This document shows positions 11,153-21,897 of a stretch of DNA of 64,000 nt, piece by piece. Numbering within the stretch: position 1 is the stretch's first letter; each line of letters starts with the position of its first letter. Position numbers and translations under genes: made by a program. The notes beneath the pieces were generated by a model. The model was not told the origin of the DNA. It saw nothing but the letters and a program-made list of their open reading frames with translations, and made no database searches. The DNA comes from Volutella citrinella (taxonomy: Eukaryota > Ascomycota > Sordariomycetes > Hypocreales > Nectriaceae), in the NCBI GenBank assembly GCA_034401135.1, contig JAWZSP010000009.1, positions 1,178,001-1,242,000 on the forward strand. Direction: 5' to 3'.

Positions 11153-12850
11153 ATGGGTTCTAAGCGAAAGGCCGACGAGCTCCAAGAAAAGCCAGTCACA
11201 CCCAGGTATAAGACTTATGTCAAAGACTGTGCTGTGCTCGGTGGGGATGCCTCTGGTCCCGTCATCGCCAGCGGCAAGGCCCTAGGCCTCGACACCCAGA
11301 TCACGGCACGCTTCATGTCCTCCCAGGCAGCCGATGCTAATCCATGGCTTGGCTTCTTCATTGACATCCCCCTTGGAGACCGACAGGAGGCCAATGAGAA
11401 CCATGGGTTTGGAGTTCGCTATTCCTGTGAGCCACTTACCGCCTAGACTGTATCGAACCACTACTAATAAGAATAGTCGACGACCAGAAGAATTCTGTGG
11501 CCCCATTGAGTCGCACCGCATCACAGTCAAGTTTCCGCGCGGGCAGTGCGACTTCAGGTTCGAGGACCCAAACCCCGACCTGCTCTACCGCTTCCCCAAG
11601 GCAAAGGCTGACGGTGTTACTCTGGTCTCCGTTAAGGCTCTTTTGCTCCGGCCCCTCGAATGTCGCGGCTGACAACTTCGCTGCCCGGCTGGACCACATC
11701 ACGTCGTCTGTCACCTCCCGGTACAATGAGGGCAAGTCAAGGGATGATTTGGACCGTTGCAGTATTCGACTGGTGGTTCGGGGATACAAGCTCAAGGACG
11801 AGATGGACGTCCTCGTGCACCTGCTACAGTACCCCGGAGATGGCGACAAGGCTGCCCCGCATCGTGGATTTGCGGGCGCATCCAAGTGGAAGTTGCATCT
11901 CTCCCTAGCTTTCTGGCTGCTCGTGGTCCTTCGGTGCCCGATCGTTCGTGAGCTCCGCCAAGACGATCACCCGGGTCTTCACAAACTCCGCGAGAAGATC
12001 GAAACTCGGGCAGAGCTAGAGCCTCTCCGTGCAGTTGCAAGCGGCAGGATATCGTGGCCAGAACACAAGCAGCGCCCTTCGATGCTGTCTCTGCCGAAAT
12101 CTACGATACGCCATTTCAGTATGGGACAGCTGTCGCGTGGATTTCCCAGAGTTCAGCGCTGGGCAAGCTCTCGAGGCCTATATGCAGGAAAGGTTTCCCG
12201 ACATCAAGCCCCCGCCGCCTGGGAAGCTCAGCCCACTCTTCATCCACTGCGAAGGCTCCCGCGTCTTCGTTGACAAGATGACCGGCTCCAAGAGAAGCCC
12301 CGACCAAGTCAAAATTGCTTTGGACCTGGCAGTCGACTTGGTCAAGGTGAAGCGGGTCGATCCCGCCAGTCTGATCGTCTTGGCCCCATATGCGGCCAAT
12401 GTCGACCTCATCAACGCGATGCGCAAGCGCTCAGAATACTCGACGCTGCTACCAATGCCTCCAGCTTCAACGGTCGGCGGCTTCCAGGGCAAAGAGGGCG
12501 ACATTTCCATCGTCGTCATGGGGACTGCACACCCCAGGCCTGGTCCTGGCTTCACTTCTGACGCGCAGCGGCTCAATGTGATGCTCACAAGACAAAAGTG
12601 CGGCCTGCTGATTGTTGGTGACATTCACGTCACGGGCAAGCTTGGGGGGGTCAGCAAGGACAAGGGCAAGAAGGACAAAGGAGGAGGAAAGGCCAAGAAG
12701 ATGGACAAGTTCATCGCGTACGGGCCCAATGGCCAAATTACATGGACAAAGGCTGCCGTCTTGCAGAACATCCATCAACGGCTGTGGAAGGACGGGCGAG
12801 TCGCTCACGTGGAGGTCAAGGGCAAAGAGAAGGCCGGGGGTGAGGCTTGA
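11153..12850 (+). pseudogene. Eroded SF1 (UPF1-like, AAA_11/AAA_12) helicase gene
   Basis: Remnant of a superfamily 1 DNA/RNA helicase. It starts with a good ATG (MGSKRKADELQEK), has an intron at 11427-11476, then falls out of frame. The peptide HRITVKFPRGQCDF appears in another frame, then VTLVSVKALLL, then motif Ia-like CSGPSNVAADNFAARLD in yet another frame. The C-terminal frame (about 12110-12850) is well kept and holds motif V/VI-like stretches TVGGFQGKEGDISIVV and AQRLNVMLTRQK, followed by a Lys/Gly-rich linker. The Walker A GxGKT motif expected before VTLVSV and the DExx box expected before the C-terminal part are absent from the DNA in all frames. Spliced reading remains open in stretches, so a truncated protein could be made, but it could not bind ATP in the normal way. 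Confidence 0.7.
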
Positions 12851-13061
12851 GGCTTCAAGCGCAGCTTGAGCTCAGTAGATGCGTACCTAGATAAATTTAG
12901 CATGTGTGTACATCCCGACTTGGATCCCAATTATGAGAGGTGCAACCGGAGAATCTAGTGGTGGGTGTCTCTTCAGTCGGCTGGCGGCGGAGTTTGGACC
13001 CGGTCGCATATCAAAGAGTAGCACCCGCTCCAGCTCCGTTCAGAAGCTGTTCGTCTCCCGT

Positions 13062-13145
13062 GGCGATACCAAGCGTTTGATGCTGCTGGAGGCACTCTAT
13101 CCTTCAAGCATCACTTCGATTTGCCAGGGCAGTTGGCTGGAGCCC
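13062..13145 (+). repeat. Diverged dispersed repeat, copy B
   Basis: Partner of 10118-10205, same strand, about 2.9 kb apart and bracketing the helicase remnant. The identity is clear but interrupted (roughly three quarters by eye over the best 85 bp). Confidence 0.6.
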
Positions 13146-13683
13146 CTCGGAGATCTCCGGCCTGCCTGATTTCCCAAAGTCATGGTTTTGGATGCGGCCT
13201 GGGCGTTTGGGGCCGGTGTCGGCTCTTGATTTCGAAGTCCTACTTCTCTCTCAAATGGAATCACAACGGTCTGGCAAATTTTCCTGGGAATCGATGAGTC
13301 CCACGTCGACCGATACATGTCATTTATGCTTCCAGGCCATGTGATAGCAGAGACAAGGGATGATCTATAATCTACGATGTCAGGCTTATCCCGCGACGTC
13401 ATCCCAAGTGCACGACAACAATTTTGCCGCCGAGGCTGTCACAACTTCACTTGACGGACCAGCGATGGCTTGGCCCACGAGACTGAGCACATTGGACTTG
13501 ACTGGCCTGGGCGGCGACTGATACTGCCGTTGCAGCAATGTCCGAAGCAAGCGTGTGCCGTTTCTCTATTCTGACACTCTACTTCAATAACCTAGTCTAG
13601 TCCTTTACTTCCCTACAGACAAACCCTAAGCAGCCCTACCTAAAACTAATAAAAATGATTCCAAGGTCTGAGACAATCCTGGA

Positions 13684-13713
<30 letters not shown>
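13684..13713 (+). repeat. Five tandem copies of CCTGAG
   Basis: Perfect hexanucleotide microsatellite, five units, outside any gene. Confidence 0.9.
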
Positions 13714-13714
<1 letters not shown>

Positions 13715-13921
13715 TATAACAGCTGGAGCACATTAAAAATGGTTTAGTCACAAAAACACAATTCCAGTTCCAGAAGACGGGCCGTAGCTAGCTCAGAGAC
13801 TCCTTAGCCAGGGGTCGCTAGGAAGTACATAACTGTTGCTAGCCGAATTAAAGAAGTGCAGGAAAGTTGAATGAATACGGAACCAGCAGATGTCTCACGC
13901 CACAAGGTACATCTTAACTAC

Positions 13922-15733
13922 TCACACCCTCTCAACATGCTCTTCTTTGACCTTCTTATTCAAATCCATCTCCAGCGACTCGGCGGCAACCTCATCGCCA
14001 AACAATGCGGCAATCTCTTCAAGACTCTTACCACCCTGCACATGACTCATATTAGCAACCTGGCATTTAGTGACACGCCTTTCTTGGGCCAACTTACGGT
14101 TTCAGGGAGGAAAAAGAAGTAAATGACGGCGGCCATCAGGTTGGTTGAGACAAAAAGAGCATAGTATCTAGTCGTGAACAGTCAATATTTTGCCCCCAAA
14201 GACAGACATGGAACTGATATTATTGCAACTCACTTCCATCCGATATTGGCCAAAGCAGTCGGGGTAATCTGAGAGAGAACAATTGCCGTGGTACTTTTGA
14301 CAAAGACGGCAAATGACAGGCCTTTGGAGCGAAGAAACATTGGGAACAACTCAGACGGCACAACCCAGATCATAGAGTTGAAGAAGATGGCGAAGACGGC
14401 CGAAAAGATGAAGATGGATGCAATCGAGGCACGGGCACCCGCCTCGTTGCCTGCGTTGGGGCCGGTTGCAAAGGAGGCACTCAGGGCCATGCAAATGGCA
14501 ATGTTGATGGTGAGGATCAGTGAGCCAACCCACATGGTACGCACACGAGGCCACTTGTCAGCCACGAAACACAGGTAGATGATGCCTCCGATGACGCCCA
14601 TCATTCCGTAGGCACCGCTGATCAGCAGCGACATGCGGCCTTTAAAGCCGACGAGACCGTAGAAAATGGTCTGGTAGTTTTGGATGGCCGGGGCGCCGGA
14701 CAGTTGGCCCTGGGCAACGATGAAGGCGGCCGTGAGGGTGCGACGAATGTACCTCTTGTTGAACATGGCCTTGAGTGCGTGAGCCCACGAACTTCCTTCA
14801 GTCTCTCTCTCGAGTTGGATTTGCTCCTGGATCTGCACGATCTCTTGAGCCACGAGCATGTTTGCGGCCTCGCTCGAGTCGCCGTGAATCTTGAGCAGAA
14901 CTATACAATAGTTTAGCCTGGACTCCAAGTTACCGTGCTTAATCGAAGAGCAAGTTTGCACTGACCTTCCCTTGCCTCTTCAACACGATCCTTCATCATC
15001 ACTATTCAATGGCTGTCAGTTTCTCCAGATTACCTTGCGTATCGGGGATTAGAAACTCACGCCAACGGGGAGAGAAGGGCACGAATAAGACTGATACACA
15101 GAGGATGATTGGAATAGGGATCTGCATGGCCAAAGGAATCCGCCAAGTCGCTGAGCCAGTTGCAAATGCACCGGCATAGCCAACCCAGTTGGCCAGAGCA
15201 AAGCCAATAGCCACCATCATGCCTTGTAAGCCGACCAAGAAGCCACGGTTCTCTGGTGGAGCAACCTCGGCGATATAGATGGGGACGACAGCGAGGAGCT
15301 GGCCACAGGCAACACCAGCGATGAGGCGGCCTGCTATCATCATGCCAACATGGATGGCGCCCGCCTGGAGAGCGGCTCCGATGATGGACAGAATGGCTGC
15401 GGCTGAGATTGTGTATTTTCGGCTGATCTTGTCGGCCATGTAGGATGTAAGCACGCCACTCATGGCCTGGCCTGCATTGTATACCGCAACGATGGCGCCG
15501 GTCAAACTCGGGTTGCGCTGGGAAGGCCCGTACATTGCGATGCGAAAGTCCTCATGGCCAAATGTCGTGGCGATGATGCCTGAAACATGGTAAGCATGAA
15601 TAATATCAACGACTTTGGCAACCTCTATGGAGAGCTAAGTGATGATATTTGCCAACATACCTGAATCAAAGCCAAACACCAACCCTCCCATCGCCGTAAC
15701 GAGGGTGATTGCGATGATGATCCATTTCATCAT
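13922..15733 (-). CDS. MFS sugar transporter (sugar porter family)
   Basis: Proton-coupled sugar uptake across the plasma membrane is the family role. Six exons on the minus strand: 15661-15733, 15061-15579, 14966-15001, 14234-14900, 14098-14167 and 13922-14035, giving 492 residues and about 12 TM helices. Family signatures are clear: GFDSG in TM1, the loop DKISRKY after TM2, GRLIAG, the SPRW-LMMKDR-VEEAR loop after TM6 (built across the 36-nt exon), and PETGGKSLEEI at the C-terminus, rejoined by the last intron. Two adjacent ATG codons start the protein. It is divergent from the GH78 rhamnosidase gene, 752 bp apart, so import of L-rhamnose or a rhamnoside is the natural hypothesis, but the substrate cannot be read from sequence. 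Confidence 0.94.
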
Positions 15734-16485
15734 GATGCCGCCAGTGCAATCGTTGCCAGAAATTTGTATAAGCTCGATTTAGAGGTTGTTGATATGCAAG
15801 TGAGCGGCGAGGGAAGAACCGGGATGATATGAGTGATGATATATCGTGAATCGTGAAGCAGAATGGGCGGCTGATGGCAAGTCACACTTGACATTCATGT
15901 GGGGCCATGTTGTACGTGGGGCCATGGTGTACACTAAAAGCACGACTCATGAACATCCGCGGACCATTTTGCGGGGATTCTGCGGGGTACTCCATTGTCT
16001 CTGCACCGTTTATCCCCGTGGACAACCCAACTTGTTCCCGAAGACCGAGAATTCGGACCCAGATGTCGCGAAAAGTCGTGAACCCTGTCCGTTTTTGGGT
16101 CTAACAAGGAGACGATTTGCCTAACAAGGAGACGATTGGCGACACATCAGCAGCGTGTGAATTAGTGGCTGACCGACAACCCACCAGGCGCAAACCCATT
16201 CGCCTTCGCTTGCACCCTGCACAACAGCCACAGTATGTGTCGGGCCATGATCAAACCGAGCGCCCAGGCCTAACATGGATGCGATATCGTGCTTACCAAG
16301 CTGAGTTACCTTCATAGCTAGTTCTCACGAGTCTCGTCGAAGGATTATCCCGAAAGAACCAACACCAGCCCCACGCTGGATCTCGCTCTGCAGTCCCCCT
16401 TTAGAACCGGCGCTATTAGCAGGCTCGTCCCTGCTGGCTGACTCTCGATGGTGACACGTACCTGGATACATTCCCACCGACAGCC
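15734..16485. promoter_or_regulatory. Divergent promoter between sugar transporter and rhamnosidase genes
   Basis: 752 bp shared upstream region. It holds a 20-bp tandem duplication (16101-16140) and an inverted CCGA-N4-TCGG at 16045-16056, a layout typical of Zn2Cys6 dimer sites. Co-regulation is inferred from the arrangement. Confidence 0.5.
16101..16140 (+). repeat. 20-bp tandem duplication in divergent promoter
   Basis: Two adjacent copies beginning CTAACAAGGAGACGATT, differing at one base near the end (TTGC versus TGGC). The location between two co-oriented-function genes makes a duplicated regulatory site possible. Confidence 0.9.
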
Positions 16486-19317
16486 ATGCCTCCTCACGAG
16501 CCACCCCAAATCACGAAACCAGTGTTTGAGCACCATCCGGACGGCCTCGGCGTGAGCAGCGCTCTGCCTCGCCTGTCATGGCGCTTCTTGGACGCTGGAA
16601 ATACCGCACCAGGCTGGGTCCAGACGGCATACGAGATTGAACTGGTGTCTGGCGAGACACAGGAGCGCCGCTCGTACCATGTCTGCACCGAACAGTCGGT
16701 TCTAGTTCCTTGGCCTGGCCAGGGGCTTGTCTCGCGTCAGCGCGTCACTGTGAGGGTGCGATGCTGGGGCAAAACTAGTCAACTCCTGTTGCCCTGTGAT
16801 GGTTCCTTACTTGACGAGCAACCAACCGACTGGTCGCCAGAAGCAACCGTGGAAGCAGCCCTACTGAGCCGAAATGATTGGAAGAGTTCCTTCATCACTT
16901 CCGCCGAGGCATTCGGGCACGAGTTCCCCTTGCGCCCCTTGCGTTTTCGCCGCCAGTTCAGGGTGCCTGTGCAGGAGGTTAAAAAAGCTCGACTATACAT
17001 TACCGCTCTCGGAGTCTTCGAAGCTCACCTCAATGGAACTGCACTTAGCGACGAGTGCATGGCTCCAGGCTGGACGAGTTACAACCATCGACTTGCATAC
17101 CGCGTTCTCGACGTGTCGTCGCTCCTCAAGGGCGGTGGAGACAACGTTTTATCAATAGAGGCAGCGGAGGGCTGGTACTCTGCTAGGCTTGGGTTCCGCG
17201 GTGGAAACAGATTTCTCTATGGCAAGGAAGGAATCTCTGTCTTGGCGCAGCTGGAAGTTGTCGGAGGCAATGGGCAGCTGTGGTCCATTGGAACTGATGA
17301 GACCTGGGCATGCTCCGCCAGCCCAATCCAATCCAGCGAGCTCTATGACGGAGAGACGTACGACATGCGCCAAGAAACCGATGACTGGAAGATGGTGGAC
17401 CTATCCAACTCAGCAATCACATCAAGTGCAAACACAGTCCCCGCCAAGATTGTGCCTTGGCCTGTTACGAGACAACTCGTCACGACAAACAGCCCAACGG
17501 TACGTGTTACCCAGATTGTTCGGCCGCAAGAAGTAATCAACTCTCCCTCTGGAAAGCTCCTCATTGATTTCGGGCAAAACTTGGTTGGCAAGCTCAGCCT
17601 GAAATCAGTTTGCCTGGAGGAAGGCGCACGCCTGGCTTTTCGGCACGCCGAGGTGCTTGAACATGGAGAGCTAGGGACTCGACCATTGCAGAAGGCGAGG
17701 TGTGAGGACGTGATTATCGGATCAGGCGCGGAGCTAAGGGACTGGACGCCAAGATATACCTTCCACGGCTTTCGCTACATCCAGGTGGATGGCTGGACAG
17801 GTAACACAAACGGGCTGGTTGAGCAGTTATCCGCGCTGGTGATCCACAGCGACATCAGAAGGAGAGGATACTTTGATTGCTCAAACGAGTCGGTGAACAA
17901 GCTCCATTCCAATGTGGTTTGGTCGATGAGGGGCAACTTTCTCTCTGTGCCAACCGACTGCCCGCAGCGGGACGAACGACTTGGGTGGACAGGCGATATC
18001 CAGATCTTCTGCCCCACGGCAAATTATCTCTTCGACACGGTGGGGTTTCTGGAGAACTGGCTCCAAGACCTTTCTGCCGAGCAGCTCGAAGAGGGCCGGG
18101 GTGGCGTCCCGCCTTTTGTATGCCCGGAGGTGCCGCTACCGACATGGCCACCAAGGAGCCCGCAGGCGCTCTGGCACGACGCAACGGTCTTGGTGCCTTG
18201 GTCCCTGTACGAATACAGCGGCGACAAGGCTCTCTTGGAGAAGCAGTTTGACAGCATGCGGGCGTGGCTCGAGAATGGTGTTGACAGAGGCCCTGATGGG
18301 CTCTGGAGCGTCGACCGTTGGCAGTTTGGGGATTGGCTGGACCCGAACGCGCCTCCTGACAGCCCGGCGCTTGCGTTGACCGACAAGTGGCTGGTAGCTG
18401 ATTCCTATCTCGTTCATGTGACTGAGAGGCTTTCCAATATCTGTGCAAAGCTGGGCAAACATGACATGGCATCCAAGCACGGGGCCGACGCGCAGTCGCT
18501 CAAACAACTCTTCCAGGAGAAGTACATGACTCCCAAGGGCAACCTCATGTCAAACACCCAGACAGGAATAGCCCTGGCGGTCCAATTTGGGCTGTACGCC
18601 GGCAAGTCTCAGCTGCGGAACGCTGCGGATAGTCTGTCTCGTCTTGTGCGGTCTGCGAGATTCCACATCGCGACTGGCTTTGCAGGAACGCCAGTTATAG
18701 CACCAGCCTTGACTTCGACGTGCCAGCCCCAGCTCGCGTACAGATTATTGCTTGAGCCCACGTGCCCGAGCTGGATGTATCCCATCACCATGGGGGCGAC
18801 TACCATGTGGGAGCGGTGGAACAGCATGATGCCGGACGGGACCATCAACCCCGGCCAGATGACCAGTTTCAACCACTATGCCCTCGGAGCCGTGGCCGAT
18901 TGGCTACACTCGAGTGTCGGCGGTATTTCGCCCATAGACGCAGCGTGGAAGATATTCAGGGTGCGGCCCATCCCTGGAGGGAACCTGACGCATGCCTCTG
19001 TGCGCTTTGATGGACCATACGGCCTCATCAGCTGTTGTTGGAAACTTGAAGGCGTGCAAGCTGGTAACGACTCCACTGGTTCCGAGGCCAGGCGGTTCGA
19101 TCTAGAGCTCGTCGTGCCTCCGAATTCGTTTGCGAGAGTTACGCTCCCGTGCGACTTGCGCACCGATGTTGAGACGCCGAACGAGGAGCTTTATCAACTT
19201 GTCGGCTCTGGCTGCCACAAGTTTTCATGCGATTTTGTCAGCGGAGAGTGGCCACCGAAGCCGATTCTCCCGCCTAATATGTGCTATTCCCCAGAAATGG
19301 ATGTGGTGGCTGTATGA
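16486..19317 (+). CDS. Alpha-L-rhamnosidase, glycoside hydrolase family 78
   Basis: Hydrolyses terminal alpha-L-rhamnose from rhamnosides by an inverting mechanism. A single exon encodes 943 residues, the usual fungal GH78 length. Order: N-terminal beta domain (LPRLSWRF, as in bacterial GH78 fibronectin-like domains), carbohydrate-binding-like beta domains with SDECMAPGWTSY and FGQNLVGKL, the (alpha/alpha)6 catalytic domain, and a C-terminal beta domain. The catalytic region has DCPQRDERLGWTGD near 491-504, with Glu497 matching the general acid, and GATTMWERW with Glu776 matching the general base. No signal peptide is seen (MPPHEPPQITK), so it should act inside the cell on imported rhamnosides, in line with the divergent sugar transporter. 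The first ATG is preceded by no in-frame alternative with a secretory signal. Confidence 0.96.
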   Translation: MPPHEPPQITKPVFEHHPDGLGVSSALPRLSWRFLDAGNTAPGWVQTAYEIELVSGETQERRSYHVCTEQSVLVPWPGQGLVSRQRVTVRVRCWGKTSQLLLPCDGSLLDEQPTDWSPEATVEAALLSRNDWKSSFITSAEAFGHEFPLRPLRFRRQFRVPVQEVKKARLYITALGVFEAHLNGTALSDECMAPGWTSYNHRLAYRVLDVSSLLKGGGDNVLSIEAAEGWYSARLGFRGGNRFLYGKEGISVLAQLEVVGGNGQLWSIGTDETWACSASPIQSSELYDGETYDMRQETDDWKMVDLSNSAITSSANTVPAKIVPWPVTRQLVTTNSPTVRVTQIVRPQEVINSPSGKLLIDFGQNLVGKLSLKSVCLEEGARLAFRHAEVLEHGELGTRPLQKARCEDVIIGSGAELRDWTPRYTFHGFRYIQVDGWTGNTNGLVEQLSALVIHSDIRRRGYFDCSNESVNKLHSNVVWSMRGNFLSVPTDCPQRDERLGWTGDIQIFCPTANYLFDTVGFLENWLQDLSAEQLEEGRGGVPPFVCPEVPLPTWPPRSPQALWHDATVLVPWSLYEYSGDKALLEKQFDSMRAWLENGVDRGPDGLWSVDRWQFGDWLDPNAPPDSPALALTDKWLVADSYLVHVTERLSNICAKLGKHDMASKHGADAQSLKQLFQEKYMTPKGNLMSNTQTGIALAVQFGLYAGKSQLRNAADSLSRLVRSARFHIATGFAGTPVIAPALTSTCQPQLAYRLLLEPTCPSWMYPITMGATTMWERWNSMMPDGTINPGQMTSFNHYALGAVADWLHSSVGGISPIDAAWKIFRVRPIPGGNLTHASVRFDGPYGLISCCWKLEGVQAGNDSTGSEARRFDLELVVPPNSFARVTLPCDLRTDVETPNEELYQLVGSGCHKFSCDFVSGEWPPKPILPPNMCYSPEMDVVAV

Positions 19318-19979
19318 AGAGCGTTGAATAGAATCGTCGGGTCTGCTCTTGCGAAGTGGCCAACAGCAGACTTGGCTCTCCTGCCTACCACCATTGGATT
19401 TGTCAGTTGAGAGCCCATTATCAATACCAAAACGGATATACTGAAACCACTTAACTTCTTCCTTGAGCGCCTAAGAAACCTGGATCAAGAAAATTCGAGA
19501 TTTCAATTCTCCTTTCCACTCGTCCGCGGACCACGCCACAGCGGACCTTGATGACTTAAACAGGTTGCAGAAGATCCAAATCTATGTTTAAAGCTGACAG
19601 GAAGCATGCGAAGCAACGCCTCTTGAAATCCAGGGCGTCATACGAGGCGATGTTCCTTGACATCCAGGAAGGTCGATCACGTAGGCCTGATCCCTACGGG
19701 TCAACATGAAGAGTTTTCTGCTAGTATATTCGCTACAGCTGGGGCCCCATGGGCCTCGACAACTGTCAACAGCCGTCAGATCCACCCTCTCAGACATTCC
19801 TAATCGAAACATAACACTTGGTCCGACTGGAGAAAATTCTTCACCTCCTGATCTGCCATCGCCTGTTACCTTGTTTCTCCTTCACCCTCACCTTCATTTT
19901 CACACTCCTCCACGTCCAGAACTACAAACCCACTACACCCCTTGATCCAACTTGCTTTACACGGAATTAACACTTCGCA
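19318..19979. other. Intergenic; pyrimidine-rich upstream of next gene
   Basis: No gene seen. A perfect 10-bp palindrome GTCCGCGGAC lies at 19522-19531. The 100 bp before the next ATG are pyrimidine-rich, as expected of a fungal leader. Confidence 0.5.
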
Positions 19980-20634
19980 ATGGAATACCAACTCCAGCCC
20001 CCGCAGTACTATCTTGACTTCACCTCCTTTCGGAACCCTGGCCAGACGTACCCAATCGAGACTGAGGAAGGGTTCAACCCAAACAACACCCCCCAACGCC
20101 GCAGACACATGAAAAACTACTTCTACTTCATGGATCCTCTGCCCTACGACGACCCTCAGAAACTTTACTCGGATGCCCAGGACAAGACATGCATGAAGCT
20201 GTGGAGCCAAAACCACCGCCGCGTCCCACGTCGTGTTGTCGAGTACATGATTGACCGAGAAGTTTGGGATTCCTTCTGTAAGCATCTGACCTCTACTGCT
20301 TGTATCTTTTTAACACATGATAGTCCAACCGTACCGTGAATGGGGAATCCCGGTTCCCGAATGGCCATGGAGGGAATTGGCGCCAAGAATGGACGATTTT
20401 CGTCACGGCGAATCCCAGCGGTTCGCTAGTTGGGTCAGGGCAATTTCCTGGGTTCTATCGATGCAGGTTCAAGGCCAAGTAGCTGTACCAGCACTTGAGC
20501 ATCGACAGGTACATATTCAAGTGCAAGGTCAAGCACCATCACTAACGTCTGTGCAGACACTTGGACTGGCCCCTAGATGGGCAGGAGCCCCGGCATTAGA
20601 GCCAGTGACTGAGCAGATGGATGAGGAGGCATGA
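19980..20634 (+). CDS. Small protein of unknown function, 3' end probably broken
   Basis: I do not recognise the family. The simplest model has two exons, 19980-20277 and 20324-20634, encoding 202 residues. The first 140 residues look like real coding sequence, rich in Tyr, Pro and Arg (NYFYFMDPLPYDDP, WGIPVPEWPWRELAP). After about 20420 the frame turns into low-complexity VQGQ-type sequence. A second frame, one base offset, reads GQFPGFYRCRFKAK, TAG at 20479, LYQHLSIDR, then after a good intron HLDWPLDGQEPRH and a stop. That second frame looks the more protein-like, which suggests a one-base frameshift and possibly a nonsense change. No TM helix or signal peptide. Existence of a gene is likely; its intactness is not. 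Confidence 0.5.
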
Positions 20635-21897
20635 GAGGAGTAGATGCCGGGGGAAGGGGGCCGGTGAAAGTGGCTAGGACTCGCAAAGCCACTCAATCGC
20701 GGGTGGAACGGTGGTCGGGAACAGTGTTAGGTAAGGCTCGCCGAGGCTAGAGTTAGGTGAGCTCTGTATTTGATAATGTACGACTTTGTAACCACCAGCT
20801 CTGCCTCTCAAGTGCATGATAACCAGCGTTATGCCCTCGGCTCCGCGCCTGAAGGAATACAAACGCTGAAGCCAAGCCACGCTGGTCGATGAAACTCGTG
20901 TCATTGCAGGATAAGTCCAGCATTACCAGTTTTAACGGTAGGGCATCCGTCGAATAAATTGTACAAAATTCCTCCAGCCATTGCCATCGACTGTTGTGTT
21001 GACTTGACCTTACCCAACGGTCCAGACATCCTTGGCTATTATTTCGATGCAAACGCTCTACGTATTTCGACTGCCAGCGCCATCGTACACGGTGCCATAT
21101 TCATTAGGAATACATAGTCCAGCGGCTTGCCACTCCACCTCTTCCTTTTGGGTATCATATACTATACACAGTTTTCGATCACGACTCCAACATGCGTCCT
21201 TGCATTTCCCACACCCTCTGCTACTGGCTGTGCCCCATTCGCCAGCGTGATCACCCAAACTGCGGGGCGATGGGGCTAATACTGAAATGATCAGCCCACG
21301 ACACCAGGATGGCCTCCACTCCAATCCCAAGGGCGGCTGTGATTCGCTGGGCGCAGCAACCCCTGTCAGTAGTGTGACCAGGGTAGGGGTGGCAGGGAGA
21401 CCCAGATATGTCCGAGAACCTCTGCATCCCCACGACGTCGTCGAGGTGCGGATGCCCGTGTCGTTGGCGCCGACTCGTTTGCCCAGAGCGATGCCAACCG
21501 CCGCAGCTCTCGCCATGCGACGCCCAAAATGGCGCCCGCGGACTCGTTTTGCAATGTGAATCTGTTCCTCAGTGTCACGCCCTTTGCTTTTTGGGTTCTG
21601 AGACCCGCTGCGGTCCACGTCGTGGTTCATGCAGAGCGGCACGGGCATCCAGCATGATGGAACTCATGCGAACCACCACTTGATATCATGCGGCTTGGAT
21701 GTGATGAATCGCTCTGCTGCACAGCTCTGGTGAATCGACCTTGGCGGTAGATGGCCTTGGAACTCTCTCTCCTCTCTTTTTCGCCAAGCTGGGCTCGCCG
21801 CATCACCTCGCCAGAGCTTCATCGTAGCAAGTCTGAGCGGGCCACCCCAAGCGAAAATCACAACGCTGGTGCGTCCTTAAGTCGAAAGCATTGCTCC
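20635..21897. other. Intergenic, nothing recognised
   Basis: About 1.26 kb between the 3' ends of two convergent loci. Frames in it lack motifs, codon regularity or supporting splice sites. Confidence 0.5.

Larger units (their letters stand above)
12851..13921. other. Intergenic; second repeat copy and a hexamer tract
   Basis: Contains repeat copy B (13062-13145) and a short CCTGAG tandem tract (13684-13713). No gene recognised; this is the 3' flank of two convergent loci. Confidence 0.6.

Noticed and set aside
14288..14578. Plus-strand frame inside the sugar transporter
   Set aside because: It is the antisense shadow of a well-supported minus-strand gene with transporter signatures.
19522..19531. 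GTCCGCGGAC palindrome as a yeast-type PDRE (Pdr1/Pdr3 site)
   Set aside because: It matches the core TCCGCGGA but lies far from the ABC pump and between unrelated genes; Pdr1/Pdr3 control is not established in filamentous ascomycetes.
21058..21648. 196-codon minus-strand frame in the 20.6-21.9 kb gap
   Set aside because: No domain pattern, unusual residue composition and overlapping frames of similar length; likely chance.
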